The translations under genes and the position numbers were made by a program. Shown in pieces: positions 10,601 to 22,633 of a DNA stretch of 64,000 nt (positions are counted from its first letter, which is position 1; every line of letters begins with the position of its first letter). The notes under the pieces are model-generated. The model did not search any database, was not told the origin of the DNA, and saw only the letters and a program-made list of their open reading frames with translations. Source of the stretch: Pithys albifrons albifrons (lineage: Eukaryota > Chordata > Aves > Passeriformes > Thamnophilidae); assembly GCF_047495875.1 (NCBI RefSeq), contig NC_092461.1, forward strand, positions 45,711,601 through 45,775,600, written 5' to 3'.

Positions 10601-11109
10601 ACTCATTCAATCTAGTAACAGACATCTTTAAGCTAAGCTTATAGCCAAATCTAGCTAGGTCCACTCTCAAAAACAAATGAAGACACACAGAAATCTTCAG
10701 GGAATTCTTTATGCAAATGTACCTTGAGAATTTATCTAAAATAATATGGATTATCCTTTAGAGATACTTCATTGGCTTATGTATGGCCAGACTTCACAGA
10801 TGAAGATTTAGGAAGGGCTCTCCCCACGTGGGTATGCCCTTCCAGCCTGCATAGTGGATTTTTTAGTGTTATCTTATATATTAATGGAGAAACTCATACT
10901 AATTAAAACAGGGAGACTAGAAAGTAAAACTTGAACTGAGAACCTTTTTTTCTAGCTAGCTCTAGTTCAGTGAGGTGAATCTTAACACTTCATTAATTAT
11001 GAGCTTTTGGTTGTGAAGATACTCAATGGGGCCCACATAGACCATCTGAAAATATCACTGTTTACACCTCTGTCATTTTAACATGATGCAAGCTGTGGGC
11101 ACAAATCAT

Positions 11110-11240
11110 CAAATCATTCAGCTTAGAAGTGGTCTAAGTAGATCTCTAGCCCAACTGCCTGCTGAAAGTAAGTATGCATCCAGTTCAGACCAAGATGCAC
11201 AAGGCTGAAGCAACTTGGGTCCTGAAATATAGATATAGAT
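11110..11240 (-). mobile_element. Old CR1 3'-end remnant, minus strand
   Basis: The same type of sequence as the remnant 500 bases upstream: AAATCATTCAGCTTAGAAGTGG, TCTCTAGCCCAACTGCCTGCTGAAAG and TTCAGACCAAGATGC resemble the reverse complement of a CR1 3' untranslated region. It is short and diverged. The two remnants could be pieces of one broken insertion or two insertions. Confidence 0.5.
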
Positions 11241-11250
11241 ATAGATAGAG
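11227..11250 (+). repeat. (ATAGAT)n microsatellite
   Basis: About four units of ATAGAT/ATATAG directly after the CR1 remnant. Too short to say more. Confidence 0.7.
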
Positions 11251-11305
11251 GACATGGAACTCCTTCTGTTTATTCCCCATACTACATAGAGGCATTTTAG
11301 AGAGA

Positions 11306-11351
11306 CTTACTCCATTTCAGAGGGCTTACTCCATTTCAGAATGCTTACTCT
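11306..11351 (+). repeat. 19-bp tandem repeat, about 2.4 copies
   Basis: The unit CTTACTCCATTTCAGAGGG (11306-11324) is followed by CTTACTCCATTTCAGAATG (11325-11343), with two changes, and then the partial copy CTTACTCT. It is a small minisatellite-like duplication. Confidence 0.8.
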
Positions 11352-12533
11352 ATAAAGCTGCTGTGCAGGTACTTCTTTCTTTATATCTCAAGCTTGAAGA
11401 AACTCCATTTCAGTTCTCTTTTATTGATCACTGTGTCCCTCTTGTTCCCATCATCCTGAGCTTTTTGTGTGCCTACCCCATCTAAAACCTACACAATTTC
11501 TGAGACTCTAACAGTTTTTCCAGTCTGTTCATAAAAATGCCTCACTTAGTCAAGGTGGATTGTCTTCTCCAAAGAGCTGTTGCCTGTTAAGAGTAGAACA
11601 TGAAGCCATACTGAAACATCAGCTGTGCAAACCTGTAAGGTTAGGTCTGCCTAATGCACTTTCTTCCTCACTGGCAGGAATCAAACTCTATATATATGCT
11701 GTTGAACACTGCCCTGGTAGGCAGTCCTGTACATATATTTGGCAATTCCCATCTATGCCACTGGTGACTTTTTGGAAGAAGAGTAGAGACTAATAGGATG
11801 GATCAGGAATTGATCACCTCTCCAGAAAGTCAAAAATGCAAGCCCTCAGAAAGTAGCAGACCCCTCTAGATGACAAGTATGGTCAGTAGGTCAGCCTTCT
11901 GTCCCCGGCATGGTGACTCTCCTAACCACTTCCTCCTTGTGGTCCTGAGTGGCTCAGATTCAGCCCCAAGAGATTCCATTTGAAAGTATACCCAGCTCTT
12001 CATCAGCTACAAGTGATGAGCCTATTCTGCAACTGCAAGTCGTCAAGTGGTGCAGGATGAAACAGTGATTGAACAATCCTGCCAAACTTCAGCTGTTAAT
12101 TAAACACACATGCAGTTGTTCCTCAGAGAATAAAAGGGGTCTTTTTGTAACTGAGAGGAGGGAAAGAGAATGAGAGAGAAATTAACAGTAAATCTGGCTT
12201 GGATTTTGAGCACATTTTCTAGGACAGATGTTACAATTAAAACTAAAGTATACAGACAGATCTGTCAGTGCATCAAATAATGAAGGAAAAGACTACTGGC
12301 AATTACCTGCCAACTATCTAAAAAATAGTAGCCTGCCAGATACATAGAAATGTGTTTCATATTAGTGATCATATGCAGATCATGCCACTGCTTAATATGT
12401 GGTAAACTGAGGAAAAAATACTACAATGCATGTTAACATGTTAGTTTACATCTGCAACAAAGAAGAGAAGTTCTGTCCCCTGTGATACCATAGACACTAT
12501 ATTCCCGTGTTGGTTATACAAAATAATCATGTC

Positions 12534-12562
12534 TGCCTTATATCTATTGCAGATATAAGGCA
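12534..12562. repeat. Perfect inverted repeat, 12-bp stem and 5-nt loop
   Basis: TGCCTTATATCT, loop ATTGC, then AGATATAAGGCA, an exact complement. The stem is longer than usual for chance in this window, but no transcript unit, promoter or gene lies nearby. It could be a remnant of a small inverted-repeat element or a chance palindrome. Confidence 0.7.
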
Positions 12563-12917
12563 TGGAAAATTCTAAAATTCACATGAAAAAGCGGAAACTT
12601 CAGCTATCTAAATACTTGAGGTGCACTTCAGAAAATGAAGACAACAAAAAAATCTGTGAAAAGAGGATGAGGTCATTGCCTTGAGCAAAACAAAAAGAAA
12701 CATTTGATTTGTCTTATATTTTGTCAGGTTTGTTTCATCTTACTGGTTGCAACCTTAAAAAGAACTTTAAGTACTGCCAAATAGGGCAATGAAAGTCATA
12801 CAGTATTACATAGCTGATGTACTCTGGTTTATGACTTTCTTAGATGATGGCTATCCTAATATCAGCGAACAAATGTAGAGGTAGGGATATTTTTATTCAG
12901 TTAAGTATTGTAAATTT

Positions 12918-12922
12918 ATACT
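12918..12922. repeat. Left target-site duplication of LTR
   Basis: ATACT, matching ATACC at 13467-13471 in four of five positions. The single difference is consistent with an insertion that has aged. Confidence 0.65.
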
Positions 12923-13466
12923 TGTCAAGCCCAAACTGCCTTCCCCCCTCTTTCCCACACTTTCCCCAGCAAAGGGACAAAAGTGAAAAGAAAGCAAGAA
13001 CTCAAAAGAAACTAAATCAAATCAGAATATACATACATTTTTTAACATCTACAACCACGTATGCAATTTGTACACACCATTGCCTCCCCTCTCCCCCGGG
13101 GAAACAGGGAAGAGGGAACAGGAAACAAGGAATAAGGAGGAACAAAAAACAAAAACGACACAGACAAATACAATCGAAACTTCAAAGAAGAAAGGAAACT
13201 GGCAAAAATACAATCTCACCAAGAGAAAACCAGCTCTCTCCTCTTCTCTCTCTCTGTGGGACTCTGGTGAGGACTAACATCTGGACTATCTGCTACCCCA
13301 AGCCTCATCAGAAGAAAGAAGAGGGGGGAAAAAACCCAACTAACTTCTTATCTCCTTTTTAGTCCAATCCTCCCTTGTTACGTGGAAAACACGTGGAATA
13401 CTTATGTAATGCTCACTTCCCTAGTTACAACTAGTTACTAAGGCAGCCTGGATCAAACCCATCACA
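12923..13466 (-). mobile_element. Solo LTR of an endogenous retrovirus, minus strand
   Basis: Read on the minus strand, this 544-bp block begins TGTGATGGGTTTGATCC and ends GGGCTTGACA, so it has the canonical TG...CA LTR ends. The flanking five bases are ATACT (12918-12922) and ATACC (13467-13471), a target duplication with one change. The 5-bp length suits ERVL-like or gamma-type integrases that make short duplications. The sense strand is pyrimidine-rich in its second half, with long CT/T tracts. No clear AATAAA signal is visible. The start TGTGATG is shared with the LTRs at 22049 and 63511, suggesting related families. No internal viral genes are present. The long plus-strand open frame at 12844-13362 is only the antisense of this LTR. 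Confidence 0.82.
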
Positions 13467-13471
13467 ATACC
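13467..13471. repeat. Right target-site duplication of LTR
   Basis: ATACC, next to the LTR end ATCACA. It pairs with ATACT at 12918-12922. Confidence 0.65.
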
Positions 13472-14039
13472 TTTTCCATCTAGTGTGAAAAATAAAGTAT
13501 TTCATACTTCTTTTTGCAACTTGGATGCAACTACTACTGAGTTTGGTGAGATGCTTCCAATTCTGAAAGGGATAAGAAAGATCAAAATTATACATTAGCA
13601 GATGTTTACTGGTCCATTGCTCTTAGATGGGAATAAGTATTGTAGCTTTTCATAACTGACAATTCCAAAATCACTAAATGTTGACTTCAAGATTGCAGGC
13701 TTGTGTGTCAGTTACCAGTGGTTTAATATAGACCTGTAACAGTAGAATTGACTGTATTAATTTGCATATTTGATTTGATACAATTTCAAATTTCAATCTG
13801 ATGTTAATTTGCAATAACTAGAAAGTTGAGGAGGTTATTTAATATAGTTGAGAGCTTTGCACATGTTTATTCATAAGCAAAATAACATTCCTACTTTTCT
13901 ATTTAATTGTTGTATTTTAAGCTGAATTTCTATTTGATCTATTTCTGTAATTGTTTGCTTTGAATTGCACAGCCTCAAGTACATTGCTAATATCATTGTA
14001 TGTCATTGAAACATGATTTTTAGGAATATAGTATGTTCA
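13472..14039. other. AT-rich sequence, no gene seen
   Basis: Unique-looking AT-rich DNA between the LTR and the possible SINE. There are no open frames of note, and no repeat or structured RNA that I recognise. Confidence 0.6.
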
Positions 14040-14200
14040 TAGCTGTTTAGCCTAGTGGTTAGGATCTCAATTTACCAGCGGGAAGGGGTCAGGATAAATT
14101 ATAGTCTTTCCTGAATTTTGGACCTCACAAAGTATTTGAAAGATTTCATGTGACATCTTTTTCTCACAGGGAGATAAATCAAATGATCTAGTTAGAGCTG
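14040..14200 (+). mobile_element. Possible ancient tRNA-derived SINE (MIR-like)
   Basis: TAGCCTAGTGGTTAGGAT at 14048-14065 fits a tRNA-type A box and D arm. A degenerate B-box-like stretch follows about 30 bases later (GGTCAGGATAA, 14088-14098). Further on, CTCACAGGGAGATAAATCAAATGA vaguely resembles the tail of MIR-type elements. No cloverleaf with a proper acceptor stem can be drawn, so it is not a functional tRNA gene. Alternatives are a tRNA-Glu pseudogene or chance. Confidence 0.3.
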
Positions 14201-17200
14201 TGCATTCTGGATTTCTGTATTTATTTTCTAATACAGAATAAGATTTTCTTATTTACTAATGCCTTAAGACATATATATTCATTTATATCTCTAACTGTGT
14301 ATGGTTTAAATTTATGTTTAAATATAGTGGGAAAAAAAAACTTCCCCCTTTTCAAGGTATTTTAAAAATGTACTTAGTTTCCTGTCAAGGTTAATGACAA
14401 GTGCATGTATATTTCCTGAGTAAAGCTCTTGCCTTATCCTTAAAATATTTATAAGAATTCTTATGTAAAGCTTATTGCTACATTTGTTTACTTGGGACAT
14501 GATGACCAGTAGAAGTGAACCATCAAAAGCACTGAAAGACCCCATTAAAATGCCCTCCTAAATATTTTAAAAAATAAATTACTAATTCTTTTCCACTGGC
14601 AACAATAATATTATTTTTCCACCAAGACAAACCCCACAGTTAGTTATCACTTGAACATTATTATGGTGATTCTTTGTATTCTACCTCCAGCTGGATCACT
14701 CAGTTACTTAATTGTTACAATGGGGACTGGTAGCAATTCTTTATTTGACAACACAGGAACCTGGCTGCAGAAGTGTTTTATTCATAAGTGGTCTAGACCA
14801 TGGCTAGCAAAATAAGAAAAAAAGAGGGACATCTGGGAATAAGCCACAACTCATACTGTGTAACTGAGCAGTTGTATAACAAGTGCTGTAGCTGTAGTCT
14901 TCAGTAGTATTTCTCTTTTCTTTCTCATATATCCTACAATTCACCGGAGGTATGAGAAGCAATGCAGACACATACAAAATTATGAAAACAACTTTTGTGG
15001 GATGCCAAAAAGAATTGTGCTTTTAAACTTTCTAGGCAATGCAAACCAATGCAGAACAAACAAAGGTAAATGAAAGAAAATTAAAAATCACTCCAAATCC
15101 TGCCATGTCTTCTGTCAATTAGCTCATGCTCACTCCAAAACTGAATTCTGCAAGACACCAAAAAACTGGTAAGGTTCACTCATGTTATTTAAATTAGTCC
15201 AGAAAAAGTAATGGCAATATCACAGCAATATTATCAGACATTTCACTATGTTCTTTCTTTCATTTTTGCATTTCTCATGTATGGTGTGTTTCTGGGTTTT
15301 AACCCTTCCATACCTACTTACTCTGTCAGTTAATGCTGTCAGATTATTTGGTGAAATCAGGACCATTTCCTCTGATGACACCGCACTAAAAATTCTTAAT
15401 TTCTTAAACTTATGTTCTTTAGAATCTTACATTCACTATTTTTCTTTGTTTTCTTTAAAGTGATTAAATAAAACTAGACTATATCATTCAGTACAAAGTA
15501 GGTTTGAACTGGTGTAATACAATTAAGACAAATGTTGAGCTGCCAAAAAAATGCCGAAAATTATGTTCAGCAGATTAAAAAAACAAACAAAGAAAAAGAC
15601 AACCAACACAAAACCCCTACAATACATATTTCCAATATCCTACGAGTATCAAAAATCTAATTCTGCTAACAAGCATTTTTATGTTAAAATATATAAAGGG
15701 AACATTACTATGGAAGATGTGATGGCACAACTAAGAGCTATGTCTACTCATTTATTAAGGATTGGATTATTTTTGTACTAATGATTTACACACAATCACT
15801 TCTACAGGAATAAAACCTTCCACAGTGCTTTGAAATCAGTAAAACTTTTGAGATCCCCTGATGTTTCTAGTGAAACATTTCAGATTATATATAAGAAATA
15901 TATTTTGCCTAAAAATTTAAGGTCAGTTTTGCTCTTGGTGATATCCCTTTCTGTGGAAGGAGCATTCTGCTGTACTGGATGCAGGGTTAAGGCCATGTTA
16001 TGGCTCAACATGTGGAAACAGATCAGGTTAGGGAATTCAGATAATTAACTGAACTGTAACGGTTTTATGAGGTTCAATAGGTCATAAGTAGATAATTTTA
16101 GTAATAGTTATCATTTTCTGTTTTGCTAGGTACTTGCACTCAAGAAGAAACCAGAGTATTAAATAGCAAATAATTTTAGAATTCTCTGTATTTAGAATTC
16201 CTTTCACCAAGTGGTCATTATTTGAAAGCTTTTACATCAGCAGTAACACTTGTATTAAGAATACTTTACTTTTTGAAGAATCAGAATTAAAGGACTGTTG
16301 GAGAATACCAACAAGCTTGCTGAAGATTTAGGGAACTTATGTCTATCAGACATTTTTGACTGTTAAATCCTTTTTTCCTTTTCAGTTTTTAGTAACAGAA
16401 TGGAAATGATTATTCATCATGCGTAGAAAGCAGTGTCGAAAGAAAAAAAACACTATAAAAAAGCCCATAGAAAATCTGGAATTATCTGATGGATGTCCCA
16501 TGAATGCCCAGTGTTTGGCAATGACAGACTTTCTTTGCCAAAGAATATATTTGGACTATTGTGTTAAGCAGATAATTAATTGTTCTTCAAATCTATTCAT
16601 ACTTTCAGTTTCTAGACCATCCTATGGCAATGAGCTCCTCTCTTTCATTTCTACTTTATTTCACCCTGGTGCCACTATTAAACCCATCAAAATTAAACAT
16701 AAATTCTCTTTTTATATAAGGTTATTAAAATATATTGAAAACTTTTTCATGCAGTTCAGGAGGAGCAGAATCCTACAAAAACCCCTAAGATGGGTACTTT
16801 TTGATTCACTGGGAAAAATATATTCTAAATTATAAACCAAAACATTTGAGTTACATTTCTGTCTCTTTTCTCTTTCCAAAAGATTTTAAAATTATTATAG
16901 GTGTTTTTAAAGATATAACATGATAGATTTTATTCTTGACGAACTTTCAACTGAAATAAACTAAATAAAAGAGGACAGAGTTGTGGATTTAGGCTTTTTA
17001 AGCTTAAAAATAATTAGAATTAAAGGATATCACATTATAAAATCACCCTGGTACATGATAAGGAAAATTTAGAACTAAAAATTAAATGTCATATAGGCTT
17101 TCCTCATCCAATTTAATCTTTTGAAGAAATATAACTGAGAATTTTAAATTCTAGAATTAGTCACATCTACATAATTCTAATTTAAAGGTGTTTTATGTAT

Positions 17201-17595
17201 CTCATGATAATAAAGATTTCCCTATAGAAATATATATCTATACATACATACATATACATACATATGATATAGAGATATATAGGTATTGCTGTCGGTCCTG
17301 ACCTTGTCTTTTAGGTTCTGATTTAACTTTCCTCAGTTTTCTCTAAACTTGTATTAGTTCCAAATTCTTTAAGTAGCATTGTAAAAGAAAAAAAATAGAC
17401 TGGTGAACTATACTGGCCTTTCAATATTCTTTCAGCTTTAGGATACACACTCTGAACTATAAAGCAAACAAGGAAACAAGTGGTACTTCTAAACATATTA
17501 ACTTTATGGGCTGTGTCAGCCTTTCCTAGAGTTTACTGAATCCCTCTATTTGATGGTTTTTGTTAAAATTATGATGCTGGATTTGAGAAATTCCA
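14201..17595. other. AT-rich intergenic sequence, no gene seen
   Basis: Open frames here (up to 138 codons at 16419-16835) have no conserved motif and biased, AT-driven composition. The frame at 16419 is rich in K, N, I and S, as expected from AT-rich non-coding DNA. A TA/CATA microsatellite lies at 17231-17280. Nothing else is recognised. Confidence 0.65.
17231..17280 (+). repeat. (TA)n/(CATA)n compound microsatellite
   Basis: Imperfect TATA, TACATACATACATATACATACATA and GATATAGAGATATAT units. It is likely variable in length between individuals. Confidence 0.75.
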
Positions 17596-18181
17596 ATTGA
17601 GGCAATCCCAAGCAATAATAAAGAGAAAGAGGGTGTAGGATGGATTGAGAGCCCTGAGAAGATCTCGGGAATGGTGCTGGATGAGAAGCTCAACATGAAG
17701 AAGGGCATGGACCTGCTGAAGTGAGTCCAGAGGAGGGCCACAAAGATGGTCAGAGGACTGGAGCACCTTTGCTATGGAGATGGGCTGACAGAGTTGGGGT
17801 TGTTCAGCATGGAGATGAGAAGGCTTCAGGGAGATCTTAAAGGAGCTTTCCAGTACCTTAACAGGACATACAAGAAAGCTGGAGAGGGACTTTTTCCAAG
17901 GTCATGTAGTGACAAAACAAGGGGGAATGTATTCAAACTGAAAGAAAGTAGGTTTAGATTAGGTATTAGGAAAAAAATTCTCTACTGTGAGAGTGGTGAG
18001 GCACTGGACCAGATTTCCCAAAAATTAGGTGGATGGCCCATCTCTAGAAGTGTTCAAGGCCAGGCTGGATGGAGGGCTTTGAGCAACTTTTAGTGGAAGG
18101 TGTCCCTGATTAAGGCAGAAGAGTTAGAAGCAGGTAATGTTTAAGTTCCCTTTTAGCATAAGCCATTCTATGATACTATGA
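17596..18181 (+). mobile_element. CR1 LINE fragment, plus strand, internally deleted
   Basis: Starts with GGCAATCCCAAGCA, continues with GGATGGATTGAGAGCCCTGA and GATGAGAAGCTCAACATGAA, then jumps to AAGGGCATGGACCTGCTGAA. In intact CR1 copies the last two are separated by roughly 200 bases encoding the YSxLVRPxLEYCVQxW region, which is missing here. After that the C-terminal part follows in order: VRGLEHLCYGDGLTELGLFS, the RFRLGIRKKI motif, FQYLNRTYKKAGEGLFPRSC and CCAGGCTGGATGG. The 3' end is CATTCTATGATACTATGAAA (18162-18181). This subfamily (KAGEGLF type) differs from the copies at 6062 and 61805. Several stops and frame changes make it a dead fragment. Confidence 0.93.
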
Positions 18182-21100
18182 AATCACCACATCTGATTTA
18201 TTTTCTATATACTTCAGATATTGGAATAGACTCAAAGTGATGGAAAATGAATATATTTTCATATATTCTTTAATATAATGCCTTTCTTTTACTCTTGAAC
18301 ACTAGGAAGCCAAAACAACATACATTAGTATAGAACAAGAGAAATAGAACATAAGCAATCTTGCTATTTAGTGCCACTTGTATGTAAGAAACATTTTTGA
18401 GAAAAAAAAAATTTCCTTTAGATAAATGTTTGATTCAAAGCACACTAAAACCATTAGAGGTCTTTGCATGTTATTTTAGACACAGATATAGAGAAAAAGT
18501 AAATAATATAAAGGATGTTTTGTTGCTTGCAAAGTTCAAATGTCATCTGTAGTTCAATTTTGCTGCAGATATTCAATGAAGACAGAAGTGTGAATCTACA
18601 GAGTACTTTACAATGCTTATCTTCTAAACTTTACTGCACTACCTTATTTTTCTCATTTGAATTAATGTTCAGAAATGTTCACTATGCAGCCAACATCACA
18701 ATAACATAATTATTTATGAAATAATGCAGATCCCTATCAGAGAATATACTTGGTACAGGATCACTACACTGTTAAATTAACCTATTTTATGTGACCTTTT
18801 ATTGAGCAGGCAATGCCTTCCAATCAAATTAAGAAAAGGAGAAATCAGAAACAGCACAGTTTCTAGAGTACCATAATGTGACTTGAGAACAATAATAGTA
18901 AAACTAGATACAACCACTGCTTAATGCAGTACATTTGACCTTAGTCCATTGCACAGAATATTTGTGCTGATATCTGTACTATGCTTACTTGAAGTGAGAA
19001 ACAATTTGGTGTGGTATTGCTTAATCATTTCCAATCTACCAAAAGAAGTAGCAATGTGGTCCTGACTACATTTCACCTACACTTTGTCATTCTTGTAGCA
19101 ACATGGGGGTAAATCCTCAGTTAAGTCAATGCAGCTCCACTTAAGATCATTGATGAAACTGATGTAACAGGATTGTTATATTGATGGTAAAAACATTTAA
19201 ATTGCCACTGAAATAGACATGTAGCAATTTGATGTAATAACTAATGCATCATAAAAGTGTGATGCTATACCCTTTCTTGACTACTGAAACTTCACCAGTT
19301 ACATTAATGAATAGGAATTTTTTTCCTTTGCCCATTGCATCAAAAAGTTTCAAGTTTACCAGCTACAGTGCCAAGAACAGTCTTTCAGTACAAAAATGCA
19401 CCCAATACTATGATTATGCATTGTCTCTCCTTGGCATATTCACTAATATCTCACCCTGCACTATGTCATAGTAATAATACATTTTTATTAGCTCTAACCA
19501 AATTAGATTTTGCCTAGAAATACAAGTGCAAAATGGTTTTTATTTACAGGAAATGGCTTTATTATTCTGAGAAATAGACAACTGCTAGTGACTTGGATTT
19601 TTGCTGATATTCTTGATATGATTTGAAGACATCCATCTGACTTTGAAGACAGTATGAGGAAGCGAACACAGGATTAATTTCTGACTTAACAGCAACTCTG
19701 TATTAATGTGCAGTTTAATATCAAAGCCAAAAATTATTTACAATATTGACATAATTATTTGTGATACCATTTTGAACTAGGTAAGCACTTGATTTAGAGT
19801 CAATTCTATTTTTAAAGATGCTTTGTGAGTTTCATCTAATCTTATTTTCCTACATTTAAAGTTATTGTTTGGCCAATACAGGAATCTCATTATTACAGAA
19901 CATTTCACATAAAAAAGAATAAACTGTCTTTTTTATAATTTTTATTGTTGTTATTATTATTTTGAAAGAAGACAGTAAATTTGAGCAAAATGCTTTGAGA
20001 AATTGCTCAAATTCAAGTAATTTTTGACTACAAAGTTGCTATTATTTCTAACTAATATCCTTGATTAAGTCTACGAATACTTTTGTAGATATATTTGGTG
20101 TTGAGAATGACATAAAGTCCTACTCAGGCTTCCAAAATTATATTCTGTATTTTTACAGAACACTTTATGATAGATATTTGAAGCAGGTCTCTTAGCAGGT
20201 TTCTTGGCATGTTTCCTAATATGATCACAAATATTTCTATAAAAAGAGGAGATTAAATAACTTTACATTCAGCAGAAACACATTTTTGAATAAACCCCAC
20301 AAACTTTACTCCATAATGGTATTGGCAAAACTACTTTACATTTTTCCTGAAATTTGAAATTCCTTCACAAATGTGAAAGATTTGAAACACATGTTACCAA
20401 AATTTCTACCATCTCTGCTGGTAATTAGCAGTCACCTTGAGGTCATCTACTTTGCTTAGGTGATATAAAAGGAGCCACTTTCCTAACTCACTGAATACCT
20501 GAAGGCTTGTTGAGAGAGCTGCATTCCCTGTTCTGACATGAACACCTTGATTTCCCTGATGTCTCAGACACTGAAGCCACTAAGCTGCCAGCTGCTGACA
20601 AATCATTCAGATTTCACTTGACTAAACCATGTTACTGAGTTATCCATCCTGTCTTAAATAAAGCAATTATAACCGCTCTGAACTAATTATTCATTTCTGC
20701 CCAACTTCAAATATTCAGTATTTCCATCCTGATGTCACCATTTTCTGGTTGATATTTCTTCAGCATAGAGCACACATTACCTGTGTTGTGTTGATGTTCA
20801 TGCTGTTCAGTAGCTATTGAATGTAGGCTATTATGTACATGGTGTTATTTGTCACGGGGTGTCACACAGGGCACAAATTGCTTACAAGACAAGGCAAACC
20901 AGATGTATTAGTAGTGAATCCTTGACTGAATATTAAGATTTCGAAAAGTAAGAATGCAAATACAGTTAAGAAATTACATTTAGTATTTCAAGTGTGTTTT
21001 GTGCTAGTTGGGGTTTATACCAGAATAGAATACACCTTAGAACAATTTCTTTCAATAGGAACATTCAAATTGTATTTGGGGGAAAGAAAAAACCCAGATT

Positions 21101-22043
21101 AAATATTACAAAAATAGTCATATTGAATGTCTCTTTTCCACAAAGAAATGAAAACTAAGCTAGCACTTGTAAAATCCACAGGATCAATTGGACTGCAAGA
21201 CAGCACAGAAAAAATTTAACTAGTTTAAACTACTAGTTTGTGTTCTGGAAGCAGCACTTTACTGTACAGTATAGTCTTAGTTGGGCCAATAAGCAGATGG
21301 CAAACGAGCAGAATGAATCCGGAAAGGTAACCTCTCGTCTTCCAAGCTTCTCAAGGGCCTCTTGCTCCTAGGCCACATAGACTGAGCTCAGGGGTGGCCA
21401 GCCTCCAGATGAATTGCTGGACACACAACAGGTATGGTTTCCTTAGTTGCTTTTCACAGATCTGCCTCAGTGCAATCACTAACTCCCCAGTACTCTGCAA
21501 TGTGGAATGACAAACCAATAACTGCAGTCCGTGACAAAAAAGCTCTGGTTTTGTAATACTTTGAGGGCTCCCCTCTTCTTGTATCTTCACTATGCAGTTT
21601 CTTTCTAAGACTACCAGCATTTATACAAAATTAAGGAAAATGGAGAATGAGTATTGGAAAGCATCTTTTTGCTGCATTTGTTTATTTGGCTTCTGTTGAT
21701 TTGGCTCCTTGGTATCTGTGTATATCAAAAATTAGAGATTAGCGAGCTTGAGGAGAAAAGGTTTTGTGTAACTTAGTGTTGATATACAGTAACCAAACTA
21801 TCCTTCTTGTCTGATCTGAATACAATGAGACTGCAGATTAGTAACTTTGAATGTGAACAGCTATTTCATTTACAGTATGAACAACTAAATCACTCCCTTA
21901 TGCTCACACACACTGTTGCAAGTGAGCTGGCACTAGCAAACAATACCGGTACAAACGCAGTAACTCCAATTCTGATGATACTTATGAAAGCTTTATTGTA
22001 TCAATTAGCAAAGCTATATTAAACAAAATAAATCCACCATCTA
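18182..22043. other. AT-rich intergenic sequence, no gene seen
   Basis: No coding or RNA signal recognised. The minus-strand 89-codon frame at 21351-21620 sits in a locally less AT-rich stretch (about 21290-21620) and could be a decayed repeat or an unknown exon. It has no motif I can name, and I do not call it a gene. Confidence 0.6.
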
Positions 22044-22048
22044 ACAAC

Positions 22049-22633
22049 TGTGATGAGTTGACCTTGGCTGGATGCCAGCTGCTTACCAAGCCATTTTGTC
22101 ACTCCCCTCCTCAGCAGGACAGGGCAGGAAGAAAATACGGTGGAAAAAACCTCACAAACCTAGATAAAAACAATTCAATAAAACAAAAGCAGATATCACT
22201 TGGGGAAGCAAAGAAAAACAAAAGAATTATTCTTTATTTCCCATCAGGAGGTGATGTCCAGCCATAGTTTGTGAAGTAGAGCTTCAGTATGCATAACAAT
22301 GGCTCCAAATGACAAATATAACAATAAATACACACCTTTTCTTCTCCTTTCTCTTAGATTATATTGATGAGCTGATGTCGTATGGTATGGAATATCCCTC
22401 TGGTCTGTTTGGGTCATCTGTCCTTGTTATGTCCCCTTCCAAATTATTTCCCACCCTCAGCCTATTGGCAAGGGGGATGTATTGGAGAGATGGCCTTGGT
22501 GCTGTGTGAGCACTGGTCAACAGTATCCAAAACACTGATGTGTTATCAGAACCTTTCCAGCTACCTAAGCACAATACAGCTCTGTGAAGGCTGTTATGAG
22601 GAAATGAACTCCATCTCAACCAGACCTAATTCA
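22049..22633 (+). mobile_element. LTR of an endogenous retrovirus (ERVL-like), plus strand
   Basis: Begins TGTGATGAGTTGACCTTGG with GGATGCCAG, TCACTCCCCTCCTCAGCAGG and ACTTGGGGAAGCA, a recurrent bird LTR opening. It ends in TTGGTGCTGTGTGAGCACTGG, CTGATGTGTTATCAG and GAACTCCATCTCAACCAGAC, closing near TTCA at 22633. These are the features of one bird ERV LTR family as I know it. Length is about 585 bp and ends are TG...CA. The flanks (ACAAC left, AAACA right) do not give a clean target duplication, so the exact right end is uncertain. AATAAA occurs at 22323-22328. There are no retroviral genes on either side, so it is a solo LTR. The opening 110 bases match the LTR at 63511 in the same orientation. 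Confidence 0.8.

Larger units (their letters stand above)
11251..12917. other. Intergenic sequence, no gene seen
   Basis: Holds a 19-bp tandem repeat (11306-11351) and a perfect 12-bp-stem hairpin (12534-12562). The 77-codon frame at 11560-11793 has no recognisable motif. I see no RNA gene or intact repeat element. Confidence 0.6.

Noticed and set aside
12844..13362. 172-codon plus-strand open frame
   Set aside because: Nearly all of it is antisense to the minus-strand LTR at 12923-13466; composition is K/Q/P-rich from a pyrimidine-rich opposite strand, with no domain.
14048..14110. Functional tRNA gene
   Set aside because: Only the A-box/D-arm part fits; no acceptor stem, anticodon arm or proper B box can be paired.
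16419..16835. 138-codon plus-strand open frame
   Set aside because: AT-driven composition, no motif, no homologue that I recognise, no promoter or exon structure.
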